From contig CAWGRF010000008.1 of assembly GCA_963824935.1 (NCBI GenBank), positions 62,001 to 126,000 on the forward strand: a stretch of DNA of 64,000 bases. The letters are read 5' to 3'. The notes under the pieces were generated by a model. It was not told the DNA's origin. It was given only the letters and a program-made list of their open reading frames with translations, and ran no database searches. Every line of letters starts with the position of its first letter. Positions within the stretch are counted from its first letter, which is position 1. This DNA is from JACCZX01 sp963824935. Its GTDB lineage: Bacteria; Pseudomonadota; Gammaproteobacteria; Burkholderiales; Burkholderiaceae_F. Made by a program: the position numbers and the translations under genes. Positions 47,965 through 57,466 of the stretch are shown here, in pieces.

Positions 47965-49164
47965 ATGTGCCGATCGGTCGTGTTCCGGCTCGCCCCTATC
48001 ATCACCCTCGCTCTGACTGCCGGATGTGACCGCGCGAACACGCCGCCGGCAGAAAAAACGGCACCCCAAGTCTCCGTGATCACCGTGAAGCCGCAAAGCG
48101 TCGTGATCAAGACGCTCTTGTCCGGCCGCACAGCACCCACGCTGATCGCGGAGGTGCGCCCGCAAGTTACAGGGATTATCGAGTCACGCACTTTCAACGA
48201 AGGAGCGGAAGTCAAGGCGGGCAGCACGCTATACAAGCTGAACCCGGCGACTTACCAGACGACGTACGAGAGTGCACGCGCCGCGGTCGCAAAGGCAGAA
48301 GCGGGCGTGCAGACAGCGCGCCGCAACGTCGCACGCAACAAGGAACTGGTCGAGATCAAGTTTGTCAGCCAGCAGGCCTATGACGATGCCGTAACGACGC
48401 TGCACCAGAACGAAGCCGACCTCGCGGCCGCGAAGGCCGCCGCCGAGGCCGCGCGGATCAACCTTGCCTATACCAAAGTCGTCGCGCCGATTTCCGGACG
48501 CGTCGGCAAGTCCAGCGTCACCGCAGGTGCTCTGGTGACGGCGAACCAGGCATCGCCCCTCGTGACGATCCAGCAGATGAATCCGATGTATGTGGATGTC
48601 ACGCAGTCGAGCACGGAAGTGTTTCGGCTGCGAAGAGCACTGGCCAGCGGCGAGCTGAAGCGCGCGCGCACTGATGCGGCGCGCGTGACCCTGCTGCTCG
48701 ACGATGGAGCGCCTTATTCGCAGGAGGGCACGCTGCAGTTCTCGGACGTGACCGTCGACGCTTCGACAGGCGCAATCACGCTGCGCGCATTGTTCCCGAA
48801 TCCGGATCACGTTCTACTGCCGAACATGTACGTCCAGGCAGTCATCGAGGAAGGCGTGCGCGAGAATGCGATCCTCGTCCCGCAGCAAGCGGTGACGCGC
48901 GACGCCAAGGGCCAGGCGATCGCGATGGTGGTCGGCTCCGATAACAAAGTCGAGCCGCGCCAGCTGAAAACTGCGCGCACGCTCGGCAGTGACTGGTTGC
49001 TCGACTCCGGTTTGCAGGCGGGTGATCGCGTCATTGTCGAAGGACTGCAGAGAGCCCTTCCTGGCACCGTGGTGCAAGCGATGCCTGCCGCCGCGCCGAA
49101 TGAAAGTGCGTCGCGCGCCTCGGCAGCCGCGGCACCGCCCGCGGGTAACACGGGCACGCGCTGA
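47965..49164 (+). CDS. RND efflux periplasmic adaptor (AcrA-like)
   Basis: Membrane-fusion lipoprotein of 399 residues. Lipobox LTAGC near residue 21; lipoyl-like RPQVTGIIESRTFNEGAEVKAG (in part); coiled hairpin (AAVAKAEAGVQTARRNVARN); and the beta-barrel segment INLAYTKVVAPISGRVGKSS. It links the pump to an outer-membrane channel. The pump gene follows 29 bases later on the same strand. No regulator is adjacent. Confidence 0.95.
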   Translation: MCRSVVFRLAPIITLALTAGCDRANTPPAEKTAPQVSVITVKPQSVVIKTLLSGRTAPTLIAEVRPQVTGIIESRTFNEGAEVKAGSTLYKLNPATYQTTYESARAAVAKAEAGVQTARRNVARNKELVEIKFVSQQAYDDAVTTLHQNEADLAAAKAAAEAARINLAYTKVVAPISGRVGKSSVTAGALVTANQASPLVTIQQMNPMYVDVTQSSTEVFRLRRALASGELKRARTDAARVTLLLDDGAPYSQEGTLQFSDVTVDASTGAITLRALFPNPDHVLLPNMYVQAVIEEGVRENAILVPQQAVTRDAKGQAIAMVVGSDNKVEPRQLKTARTLGSDWLLDSGLQAGDRVIVEGLQRALPGTVVQAMPAAAPNESASRASAAAAPPAGNTGTR

Positions 49165-49193
49165 GCGCGCAACGAGTCGACGGGCGCCAGTCA

Positions 49194-52100
49194 GTGTCAC
49201 ATTTCTTCATCGAGCGGCCGATCTTCGCGTGGGTGATCGCACTCGTGATCATGCTGGCGGGCGCGGTCGCTATCTACCGCCTGCCGATCGCCCAGTATCC
49301 CAACATCGCGCCGCCGACGATCACGATCAACGCGACTTACCCCGGCGCGTCGGCCAAGACGGTGGAGGACACCGTCACTCAGATCATCGAGCAGCGGATG
49401 ACGGGTCTGGACGGACTGCGCTACATCACGTCGACCAGCGACAGTCTGGGCGCGGCTTCAATTGTCCTGACGTTCAACGCAGGAGTGAACCCGGACATCG
49501 CGCAGGTGCAGGTGCAGAACAAGCTGAAGCTTGCGGAGACGCTGTTGCCGCAGGAGGTTCAGCAGCAGGGCGTCAACGTAGTGAAGACGGTCCGCAACTT
49601 CATTATGGTGATCGGCTTCTATTCCGAAGACGGGTCGATGAACCGCACGGACATCGCCGACTACGTCGCGGCGAACGTGCAGGAGATTCTGAGCCGCGTC
49701 CCAGGTGTCGGCGAGCTGACACTGTTTGGAACTCAGTACGCAATGCGGATCTGGCTCGACCCAGGCAAATTGAACAGCTTCAAGCTCACGCCCGCGGATG
49801 TCGGTGCCGCCATTCGCGGGCAGAACGTGCAGATCGCCACCGGGCAGCTCGGTGGGCTGCCGGCCATACCGGGGCAGCAACTGAACGCGACCATATCGGC
49901 ACAAGGCCGGCTACAGACGCCGGCGCAGTTCGAGTCGATTGTGTTGCGCACCGATCCCTCCGGCGCCACGGTGCGGCTGCGCGACGTGGCCCGCGTCGAG
50001 CTCGGCGGTGAGAACTACAGCACGGTCTCCTTCTACAACGGCAATCCTTCATCGGGTCTCGCCGTACGACTCGCCAGCGGTGCCAACGCACTCGACACCG
50101 CCGATGCGGTGAAGGCGAAGACTGCCGAACTCGAGCAATTCTTTCCGCGCGGTCTCAAGGCGGTCGTCGCGTTCGACACCACTCCATTCATACGCTTGTC
50201 GATCCAGGAGGTTGTCAAGACTCTGATCGAGGCGTTTGTGCTGGTTGTGCTCGTGATGTATCTGTTCCTGCAGAACTTGCGCGCGACGTTGATTCCCGCC
50301 ATCGCCGTGCCAGTGGTCTTGCTTGGCACGTTCGGCGTGATGCAAGCGTTCGGCTTTTCGATCAACGTGCTGACCCTGTTCGGAGTGGTGCTGACCATCG
50401 GCCTGCTTGTCGATGACGCGATCGTCGTCGTGGAGAACGTCGAGCGCCTGATGAGCGAAGAAGGCTTGTCGCCGAAGGAAGCAACGAAGAAATCGATGGG
50501 CCAGATCACCGGCGCGCTGGTAGGGATCGCGCTCGTCCTCGCAGCGGTGTTCATTCCAATGGCGTTCTTCGGTGGATCCACCGGCGTCATCTATCGGCAG
50601 TTTTCGATCACGATGGCCTCGGCGATGCTGCTGTCAGTTTCGGTGGCGTTGATCCTTTCGCCTGCGCTGTGCGCGACGTTGCTGAAGCCGGTCGAAAAGG
50701 GATCGCACGGAAAAACGACCGGATTTTTCGGCTGGTTCAACCGCGGTTTCGATCGCGGTAGCGCGGCGTACCGGCGCACTGTCGGCCGCATGCTCAGCGG
50801 TCCACTGCGCTGGCTCGCGGCGTACGTCGTGATGATCGCTGTCGGCATCTTTCTGTTGCTGCGGCTTCCAACATCGTTCCTGCCGGATGAGGACCAGGGC
50901 ATCATGTTCGTGCAAGTCACGCTGCCGGCCGGAGCGACACAGGAGCGCACGCTGCGAGTGCTGCGTGACATGGAGCGCCACTTCCTGGTCGAAGAGAAGG
51001 ACTTGGTGGGGTCGCTGTTCACTGTCGCGGGCTTTTCTTTCGCTGGCAGCGGCCAGAACTCCGGCATCGCATTCGTGCGGCTGCGCGATTGGAAGGAACG
51101 CCCGGGCGCGCAGAACACTGTCAAGGCCGTTGCGGGCCGCGCAATGGCAGCGTTCTCCAAGCTGCGTGACGCGATGGTGTTCGCGTTCGCGCCGCCGGCG
51201 GTGCTCGAGCTCGGCGTGGCTAGTGGCTTCGACATGTATCTGCAGGACCGCGCCGGCGCCGGTCATGAGGCATTGATGGCCGCACGCAATCAACTGCTCG
51301 GCATGGCCGCGAAGGATCCCATTCTCGTGGCCGTGCGTCCCAACGGGCAGGAAGACACACCGCAGTTCAGTATCGACGTCGATACGGTGCACGCCGGCGC
51401 GTTGGGGCTGGCGATGGCCGACGTCAACGCAACATTGTCTGCGGCGTGGGGCAGCGCGTATGTGAATGACTTCATCGACAAGGGCCGAGTGAAGAAGGTC
51501 TACATGCAGGCGGATGCACCGTTCCGTATGGTCCCCGAGGATCTGTCCAAGTGGTACGTGCGCAATGCGCAAGGCGACATGGTTCCTTTCTCGATGTTCG
51601 CGCGCGGCAACTGGACGTTCGGATCGCCTCGCCTCGAACGCTTCAACGGCGCGCCCGCGGTCCAGATACAGGGGCAGGCTGCGTCGGGTTACAGCTCCGG
51701 CGACGCGATAGCCGCGATGGAAAGACTCGCTGCACAACTGCCGCCAGGATTTGGAATCGCGTGGACCGGACTGTCCTACGAAGAGCGGCTGTCGGGTGCT
51801 CAGGCGCCGCTGCTCTACGCGCTGTCGATCGTCGTCGTGTTCCTGTGTCTTGCCGCGTTATATGAGAGCTGGTCGATTCCGCTTCGCGGTGCTGCTGATC
51901 GTGCCGCTCGGCATCCTCGGAGCGCTGATCGCGGCGACCGGCCGCGGATTGTCGAATGACGTTTACTTCCAGGTTGGACTGCTGACGACGATCGGACTAT
52001 CGGCGAAGAACGCCATCCTGATCATTCAGTTTGCGGTCAAGCAGATGAGCGAAGGCGTCGAGCTCATTCCGGCGACGCTCGAGGCTGTGCGCCTGCGACT

Positions 52101-52368
52101 GCGACCAATCCTGATGACCTCGCTGGCGTTTGGTGGTGGCGTGCTGCCCCTGGCACTGGCAACTGGCGCCGGATCAGGCAGTCAGAACGCGATCGGAACC
52201 GGTGTCTTCGGCGGCATGGTCGCCGCGACCACTCTCGGATTGCTGTTCGTGCCGTTGTTCTTCGTCGTTGTGAGGCGCCTAGTCGCTCGGCGCGCCGCTC
52301 GCGGGATCGAGCCGCGCGGTGCTATTTCGCAGGAGCCGGCGGCGTCAGCACCAATTGCCCGTCCTTGA
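49194..52368 (+). CDS. RND multidrug efflux pump (AcrB-like), one frameshift
   Basis: Inner-membrane proton antiporter of the HAE1 group, about 1055 residues, 12 membrane segments. FFIERPIFAWVIALVIMLAG opens it; the proton relay LLVDDAIVVVENVER (TM4) and LSAKNAILIIQF (TM10 Lys) are both present. The start is GTG 49194. A frameshift near 51885 (one extra C in CCGCTTCG) separates ALYESWSIP from FAVLLIVPLGILGAL; all later motifs survive. The 3' end overlaps the convergent glycine-zipper gene by 47 bases. No outer-membrane channel gene follows. Confidence 0.93.
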
Positions 52369-52870
52369 CCGGAATCTGCTTTCCGGGGTTGTAGGCCATG
52401 CGCACGACATCCTGCTTGTCACCGAGACGATAGGTGACGTCGTAGCCGACATGTTTCTGCGAAGTTTCATTGACCGTCTGGCAGCGCCTTTCGGTCGTTG
52501 TCGTGACGTTGCGCTGCTGCATATTCTTCTGCACTTGATTGCCGGCATAGGCGCCGCCGGCGGCGCCAGCGACAGTTGCGACCGTCTGTCCAGTTCCGCC
52601 GCCGATTTGGTGTCCTAGCACGCCGCCGGCTACGCCGCCGATGACAGTGCCGGCGATGCGATGCTCATCCTTCACCGGCGCTTGCTTCTTCACCGCTACG
52701 TCCTGACACTTTTCGCGCGGCGTCGTGATGGTCTCGGTAGCGACCTTCACCTCCAGCACATCGGCAAACGTCGGCTTGGTCAAAGCCTTATATCCCGTGA
52801 TACCGCTTGCAGTCACCGCCACCATAGCGACGCCACCGATCACGATGCCTTTGATCATGGAACGGTCCAT
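52322..52870 (-). CDS. Glycine-zipper 2TM envelope protein
   Basis: A 182-residue exported protein. An N-terminal hydrophobic segment (GIVIGGVAMVAVTASGITGY) is followed by the glycine zipper IAGTVIGGVAGGVLGHQIGG and AGAAGGAYAGNQVQ, typical of SlyB/Rick_17kDa-like proteins. I chose ATG 52870 because AAGGGAAG precedes it; the frame extends upstream to 52921. It likely inserts in the outer membrane or periplasm. It is convergent with the pump gene. Confidence 0.9.
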   Translation of the reverse strand: MDRSMIKGIVIGGVAMVAVTASGITGYKALTKPTFADVLEVKVATETITTPREKCQDVAVKKQAPVKDEHRIAGTVIGGVAGGVLGHQIGGGTGQTVATVAGAAGGAYAGNQVQKNMQQRNVTTTTERRCQTVNETSQKHVGYDVTYRLGDKQDVVRMAYNPGKQIPVKDGQLVLTPPAPAK

Positions 52871-53133
52871 AGCTTCCCTTTCTTGCGCACAGCGAAGTAA
52901 CGAATGTGAGTTGTACGGCAAGTGAGCGCTAACGGATGCGCCATCGCGCTCTTCGTTGACTTACTTGAAGCAGGTTTTGCGCCATGTCGCCCACGCTTCG
53001 ACCGCACCTTCATGTCGATCTGCGCCGCGGTCGACGGACTGGGTGTGTGCCTCGAAAGCCTGTTGCTCGCGCAGTCCTTGAGTATCTGGATAATCGTTGA
53101 CACTGACCCTAAACAGCAGAGAACGGATTACAG

Positions 53134-54466
53134 ATGAGCCCGCGGCGGCCTAACTTCATCTACATCCTGGCCGACGATCTCGGCTACGCGGATCTTGGCT
53201 GTCTCGGCGCTCGCGATGCACAGGGACGTCCTGCGAACATCACGCCCAATCTCGATCGCCTCGCGAAGCAAGGCCTGTTGTTCACGCGCGGCTATGCGAA
53301 CTCTGGCGTGTGCTCGCCCACGCGTTTCGCGTTGATCACGGGTCGTTGGCAGTATCGCCTGCGCGGCGCTGCGGAGGAGCCGCTTGCGTCGATCACCAAA
53401 GGCGACAAGGTTCTGGGCCTTCCGCCCGATCACCCGACCTTGCCGTCGCTGCTGCGTGACGCCGGCTACGCAACCGCGCTGATCGGCAAATGGCATCTTG
53501 GTTATCCGCCGCACTTCGGTCCACGCAAGAGCGGCTACGAGGAGTTCTTTGGCTTTCATTCCGGCGGCCTCGATTACTTCGCGCACACCGATACGCGCGG
53601 CGCACCGGATCTCTGGGAAAACGAAACGCCGGTACAGCGACGAGGGCTACCTGACCGATCTGCTGAGTGCGCGCGCGGCTGAGTTCGTGCTGCGCCAGAG
53701 CACGGATCAGCCGTTTCTGCTGAGCCTGCATTACAGCGCGCCGCACTGGCCGTGGGAGACACGCGACGATCGAGCCGAATCAGAGCGCATCGGCGGCAAC
53801 GCCAAGCATCTCGACGGCGGCTCGATCGGCACCTATCAGCGCATGATCCACCACATGGACGAAGGCATCGGACAAGTGCTGACGGCGCTCGAGGCGCGTG
53901 GACTGGCCGATGACACGCTGGTGGTGTTTACCAGCGACAACGGCGGCGAGCGCTTCTCCAACAACTGGCCGTTCGTTGGGCAAAAGATGGATCTGCTGGA
54001 AGGCGGAATTCGTGTGCCGTTAGTCGCGCGCTGGCCGCGCCAGATCGCGGCTAACAGTGTGAGCGCGGTACCGAATCTGACGATGGATTGGACGGCCACG
54101 ATGCTCGCGGCCGCGGGGGTCGATTCGCATCCCGACTATCCGCTCGACGGCGTGAGCCTGTTGCCCTTGTTTGCTGATCCGTCGTGGAATCCGGCGCGCG
54201 ATCTTTGCTGGCGCATGAAACATCGCCAGCAACGCGCGCTGATCCGTGGTGACTGGAAGTATCTGGCGATGGACGGTAACGAGTACCTGTTCAACCTTGC
54301 GGACGACGAGCGCGAACGAGCAAACCTGGCGCAGCGCGAGCCGCAGCGGCTGGCAGAGCTGCGTGCGGCTTGGATGCGCTGGAATGAACAGATGCCACCG
54401 GTGCCGGACGACGCCAAGGTCTGGTTGGTCTTCACGCCGCAGCAGATTCCGCAGGCGACGTTCTGA
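53134..54466 (+). CDS. Sulfatase, one frameshift
   Basis: Formylglycine-dependent sulfatase of about 443 residues. NFIYILADDLGYADLGCLG carries the calcium-binding Asp pair; the modification motif is CSPTR with Cys60; GKWHLG and TSDNGGERFSNNWPF (about residue 265) supply further metal and sulfate contacts. Near 53630 the frame changes; removing one base gives ETP then YSDEGYLTD. The enzyme hydrolyses a sulfate ester; substrate unknown. No signal peptide is visible. Its last residues QQIPQATF recur as orphan gene ends downstream. Confidence 0.9.
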
Positions 54467-54553
54467 GGACGCGTCGCAGACTGCGGACTCATCGACTTGC
54501 GGTTTGAGGCTCACGCTGTCGAAAGCAACGAGGTTTGCCGCAGACCTGTCGAG

Positions 54554-54661
54554 GGCGACGCGGTGCTCGCCGCCCTTGATGCGCCGCTGCTGCGCAATCT
54601 GCACGGCGATCCGCGCCGGGGGAGTTTTCTCGAGAAACTGGGAATGGGACTTGCAACCTAA
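54554..54661 (+). pseudogene. Orphan C-terminus of a TPR regulator
   Basis: The frame reads ALDAPLLRNLHGDPRRGSFL and EKLGMGLAT before TAA at 54659-54661. This closely resembles the end of the XRE-TPR regulator at 36707 (LLRNLHGDQRWRPFLEKMGL). Nothing upstream fits a complete gene: the sulfatase ends 88 bases earlier. It is a relic of a second such regulator. Some Ala-rich sequence may extend it upstream. Confidence 0.6.
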
Positions 54662-54717
54662 CGCGTGCGTTCAAGGAATCCGCGCGCAATCAACCATTTC
54701 AATCACGGAGTTCAATC

Positions 54718-55287
54718 ATGCTGCGACGGCTTGCGTCATTTCTAACCTTCTTCTTGTTGGCGTTCTCGTTCTCGTCCGCCTGGGCCGATGATTACGACGA
54801 GGCGATCGCCGTGTTCAAGAAGGCCCGCGAGAGCGGCTCCTATTTCGGGAAGAGCTATGGGTATGCGGTCTTTCCGACGATCGGCAAGGGCGGGGCGGTC
54901 GTCGGCGGCGCATACGGCCAGGGCCGTGTGTACGAGAAGGGCAAATACGTCGGCGATACCTCGGTGACACAGCTTTCCGTGGGCGCCCAGCTCGGTGGCG
55001 AAGCTTATAGCCAGATCATCTTCTTCGAGAACCAGCGCACTTTCAACCAATTCACGAGCGGCAACTTCGAGTTCGGCGCTCAGGCGCAGGCCGTCGCGAT
55101 CACCGCGGGCGCTTCGGCTGCGGCGACGACCACCGGCAGCGCGGCCGGTGCGAGCATTACGCAAAACGATGCCAAGAACGTCGCCAGCACCACCCACGGA
55201 ATGACGACCTTCACGGTGGCCAAGGGCGGGCTGATGTACGAAGCCAGCATCGGCGGCCAGAAGTTCAATTACAAGAAGAAGCAGTAG
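54718..55287 (+). CDS. SYLF/YSC84 lipid-binding domain protein
   Basis: A 189-residue exported protein with a signal peptide (cleavage near AWAD) and a SYLF domain: KSYGYAVFPTIGKGGAVVGGAYGQGRVYEKGK (in part), AQLGGEAYSQIIFFEN, and FEFGAQAQAVAITAGASA. SYLF domains bind phosphoinositides or other anionic lipids in eukaryotes; the bacterial role is unknown. Single gene, start ATG 54718. Confidence 0.92.
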   Translation: MLRRLASFLTFFLLAFSFSSAWADDYDEAIAVFKKARESGSYFGKSYGYAVFPTIGKGGAVVGGAYGQGRVYEKGKYVGDTSVTQLSVGAQLGGEAYSQIIFFENQRTFNQFTSGNFEFGAQAQAVAITAGASAAATTTGSAAGASITQNDAKNVASTTHGMTTFTVAKGGLMYEASIGGQKFNYKKKQ

Positions 55288-55715
55288 TAGACGTCCGGCC
55301 TCTCTCTGAGGCTGACGCGCGGGGCGTCATCGCGCCAGCTAGATGGTGATCAAGCGAACGACAGCAGCGCGTCCGCGAGACAGCAGCAGCGCGACCTTGT
55401 CGATCGCAATCGCGAGCGCGGGGTGGCGCCCGAAACCGATCGATTGCTTATTCGGCTGTTCGACCGGCACACCGAAGAGCGCGGAATGCAGTCCGTGGAG
55501 TTCGTTCATGCAGCAGATCCCCCAGGCAACGTTCTGAGCGTTGCGCCCTAGATCTTCTTCGGTACCACCCGACTTCGCGTCCCCGGGCTCTGCGCGCTGG
55601 ACCGATCGAGACTTGGTAATCGGCGATATCGCATCGGCTCGCGTACCGGACCTCGGGATCGTCAATCTGAAAAGGCAGGCGCAGACTGCATGTTTCCGCC
55701 GGCCGACGCAATTCA
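55288..55715. other. Gap with a sulfatase C-terminal relic
   Basis: No complete gene is supported on either strand. The one recognisable item is the peptide QQIPQATF with its TGA stop (55511-55540), matching the end of the sulfatase. The region before the histidine kinase has no clear promoter. Confidence 0.5.
55511..55540 (+). repeat. Repeated gene end, copy 2 (QQIPQATF)
   Basis: Reads the peptide QQIPQATF then TGA, the same as the sulfatase end at 54440-54466. The three base differences in the shared 27 bases are all at third codon positions, so both descend from coding sequence. Confidence 0.65.
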
Positions 55716-57383
55716 ATGCGCGATCCGATTGCCGCCATTCCGTCGCTGACCCGCAACGAGGTCCACCAGCGCCTTCGCTTCCGGCGGTTCCTGCTCGCCA
55801 GTACGTTCTCGGTGCTTTACCTGGTGGTGCTCGCCATCTTTCACACCCAGGGCAAGGTGGACCGCGAGACGCTTGTTCAAGCTTCGGCAATAGTCACGGT
55901 GGCGATACTCGTGTTCTTCGCGTTCTTCCGCTCAGGGCTGAACCTGCGGTTCCCCGATCCAAGTCTCACCGGACTCCAGTTTCTCGCCGCGGTGTCCACG
56001 ATGTTGTTCGTGGTCTACCGCGCACCCGATACCCGACTCGTGTTCGCCGCCTTCTTTTTCGTCGCACTGATGTTCGGCATGCTGCGTTCGAGTGGCACAC
56101 CGCTGGCTGTTCTCGGCTCGGTATCGTTGGTTTGCTTCGCGCTCATGACGGGGCTGCGCTACGCCAACAACGAGGACGTGGAGATGTTGCGCCTGGACCT
56201 GCTTCAGCTGGTTGTTATGGCAGTAACGTTTCCATGGTTCGTGTTCATCGGCAGGCGGGTCACACGATTGAGGGAGGCAGGCCGCCGCAAGGACGTGTTC
56301 CTCGCGAGCCTCGCCCACGAGCTGCGCAATCCGCTAGCGCCGATTCGGACCGGGATAGCCATCCTTCGGATGACGGATACCGAGTCGCGATCGCAATCGG
56401 TACTGGCGATGATGGAGCGTCAGCTTCAGCACATGGCACGACTTCTCGACGATCTCCTCGACGTCAGCCGGATTTCACGGGACAAGATCACCCTTCATCG
56501 CGAGCGGATAGACCTCCGGCACGTTGTGGACGCGGCGGTGGAAGCGAACCGTCCGCTGATCGAGCAGATGGGACACGAACTCTCGGTATCGGCGCCCTCC
56601 GAGCCCGCGCCTCTAAATGCCGACTCGGTGCGCTTTGCGCAGATTCTTTCGAACCTGCTCAACAACGCGGCGAAATACACGCTGCCTGGAGGACGGATAG
56701 CGCTGAAGGCCGAGCATCGTGGGGACGAGGTCGAAGTCTCGGTCACCGACAACGGCATCGGTATTCCTGGCGAGAGCCTGGAATCGATTTTCGAGATGTT
56801 CACCCAGATCGGAAGCCAGTCGTCGAACGCTCAGGGTGGCTTGGGCATCGGGCTTTCACTGGCCAAGGGTCTGGTGGCATTGCACGGCGGCACGATCCAG
56901 GCACATAGCGAAGGTCTCGGCCGCGGCAGCGAATTCCGTGTACGTGTGCCAACACGACTGCCGCTTGATGCGGACTCCGCGACACCCGTAAGCACGGTGT
57001 TAACTCCACAAAGAATGAAGATCTTGGTCGTGGACGACAACCGTGACGCAGCGGCAAGCCTTTCCATGCTCCTGGAACTGAAGGGGCACAAGGTTCGAAT
57101 TGCCTACGAGGGAGAGAACGCCCTGCAGCTTGCTGGAGACTTCCGTCCGCATATGGTGCTCCTCGATCTTGGTATGCCCAAAATGAACGGATACGAGGCG
57201 TGCCGTCGAATCCGCGACCATGCATGGGGTGCGCAGATGACGGTGATCGCGGTGACCGGCTGGGGCCAGGAGGACGACCGGCGCAAGTCCACAGCCGCAG
57301 GATTCGACGGACACCTCGTCAAACCCGTCAACCCGGAGACTCTTGAAGAAGAACTCTCAATGTATTTGCATTCGCGTGTCTGA
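55716..57383 (+). CDS. Hybrid sensor histidine kinase/response regulator
   Basis: A 555-residue membrane kinase. About five hydrophobic segments occupy residues 28-180; HisKA reads LAHELRNPLAPIRTGI with phospho-acceptor His201; the HATPase has DNGIGIPGESLESIFEMFTQ and GLGIGLSLAKGLV; a C-terminal receiver has the phosphorylated Asp484 in LLDLGMPKMNG. It autophosphorylates and passes phosphate to its receiver; no output gene is adjacent, so a separate phosphotransfer partner is expected. Start ATG 55716. Confidence 0.94.
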   Translation: MRDPIAAIPSLTRNEVHQRLRFRRFLLASTFSVLYLVVLAIFHTQGKVDRETLVQASAIVTVAILVFFAFFRSGLNLRFPDPSLTGLQFLAAVSTMLFVVYRAPDTRLVFAAFFFVALMFGMLRSSGTPLAVLGSVSLVCFALMTGLRYANNEDVEMLRLDLLQLVVMAVTFPWFVFIGRRVTRLREAGRRKDVFLASLAHELRNPLAPIRTGIAILRMTDTESRSQSVLAMMERQLQHMARLLDDLLDVSRISRDKITLHRERIDLRHVVDAAVEANRPLIEQMGHELSVSAPSEPAPLNADSVRFAQILSNLLNNAAKYTLPGGRIALKAEHRGDEVEVSVTDNGIGIPGESLESIFEMFTQIGSQSSNAQGGLGIGLSLAKGLVALHGGTIQAHSEGLGRGSEFRVRVPTRLPLDADSATPVSTVLTPQRMKILVVDDNRDAAASLSMLLELKGHKVRIAYEGENALQLAGDFRPHMVLLDLGMPKMNGYEACRRIRDHAWGAQMTVIAVTGWGQEDDRRKSTAAGFDGHLVKPVNPETLEEELSMYLHSRV

Positions 57384-57428
57384 CGCGCTGCGCTTGCGAC
57401 AAGCAGCTCGTACGACCGGGATCTATCT

Positions 57429-57449
57429 CCGCAGGCAACGTTCTGAGCG
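57429..57449 (+). repeat. Repeated gene end, copy 3 (PQATF)
   Basis: The peptide PQATF plus TGA appears again, 46 bases after the histidine kinase stop. The 18 bases CAGGCAACGTTCTGAGCG are identical to copy 2. Confidence 0.55.
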
Positions 57450-57466
57450 CTGGCAGTCGATGCCGG

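Noticed and set aside
50634..51737. 367-codon minus-strand frame inside the RND pump gene
   Set aside because: No domain character; the pump frame is conserved throughout.
55541..56908. 455-codon plus-strand frame over the hybrid kinase
   Set aside because: Out-of-frame shadow with Arg/Ser/Pro composition; the kinase frame has all catalytic boxes.
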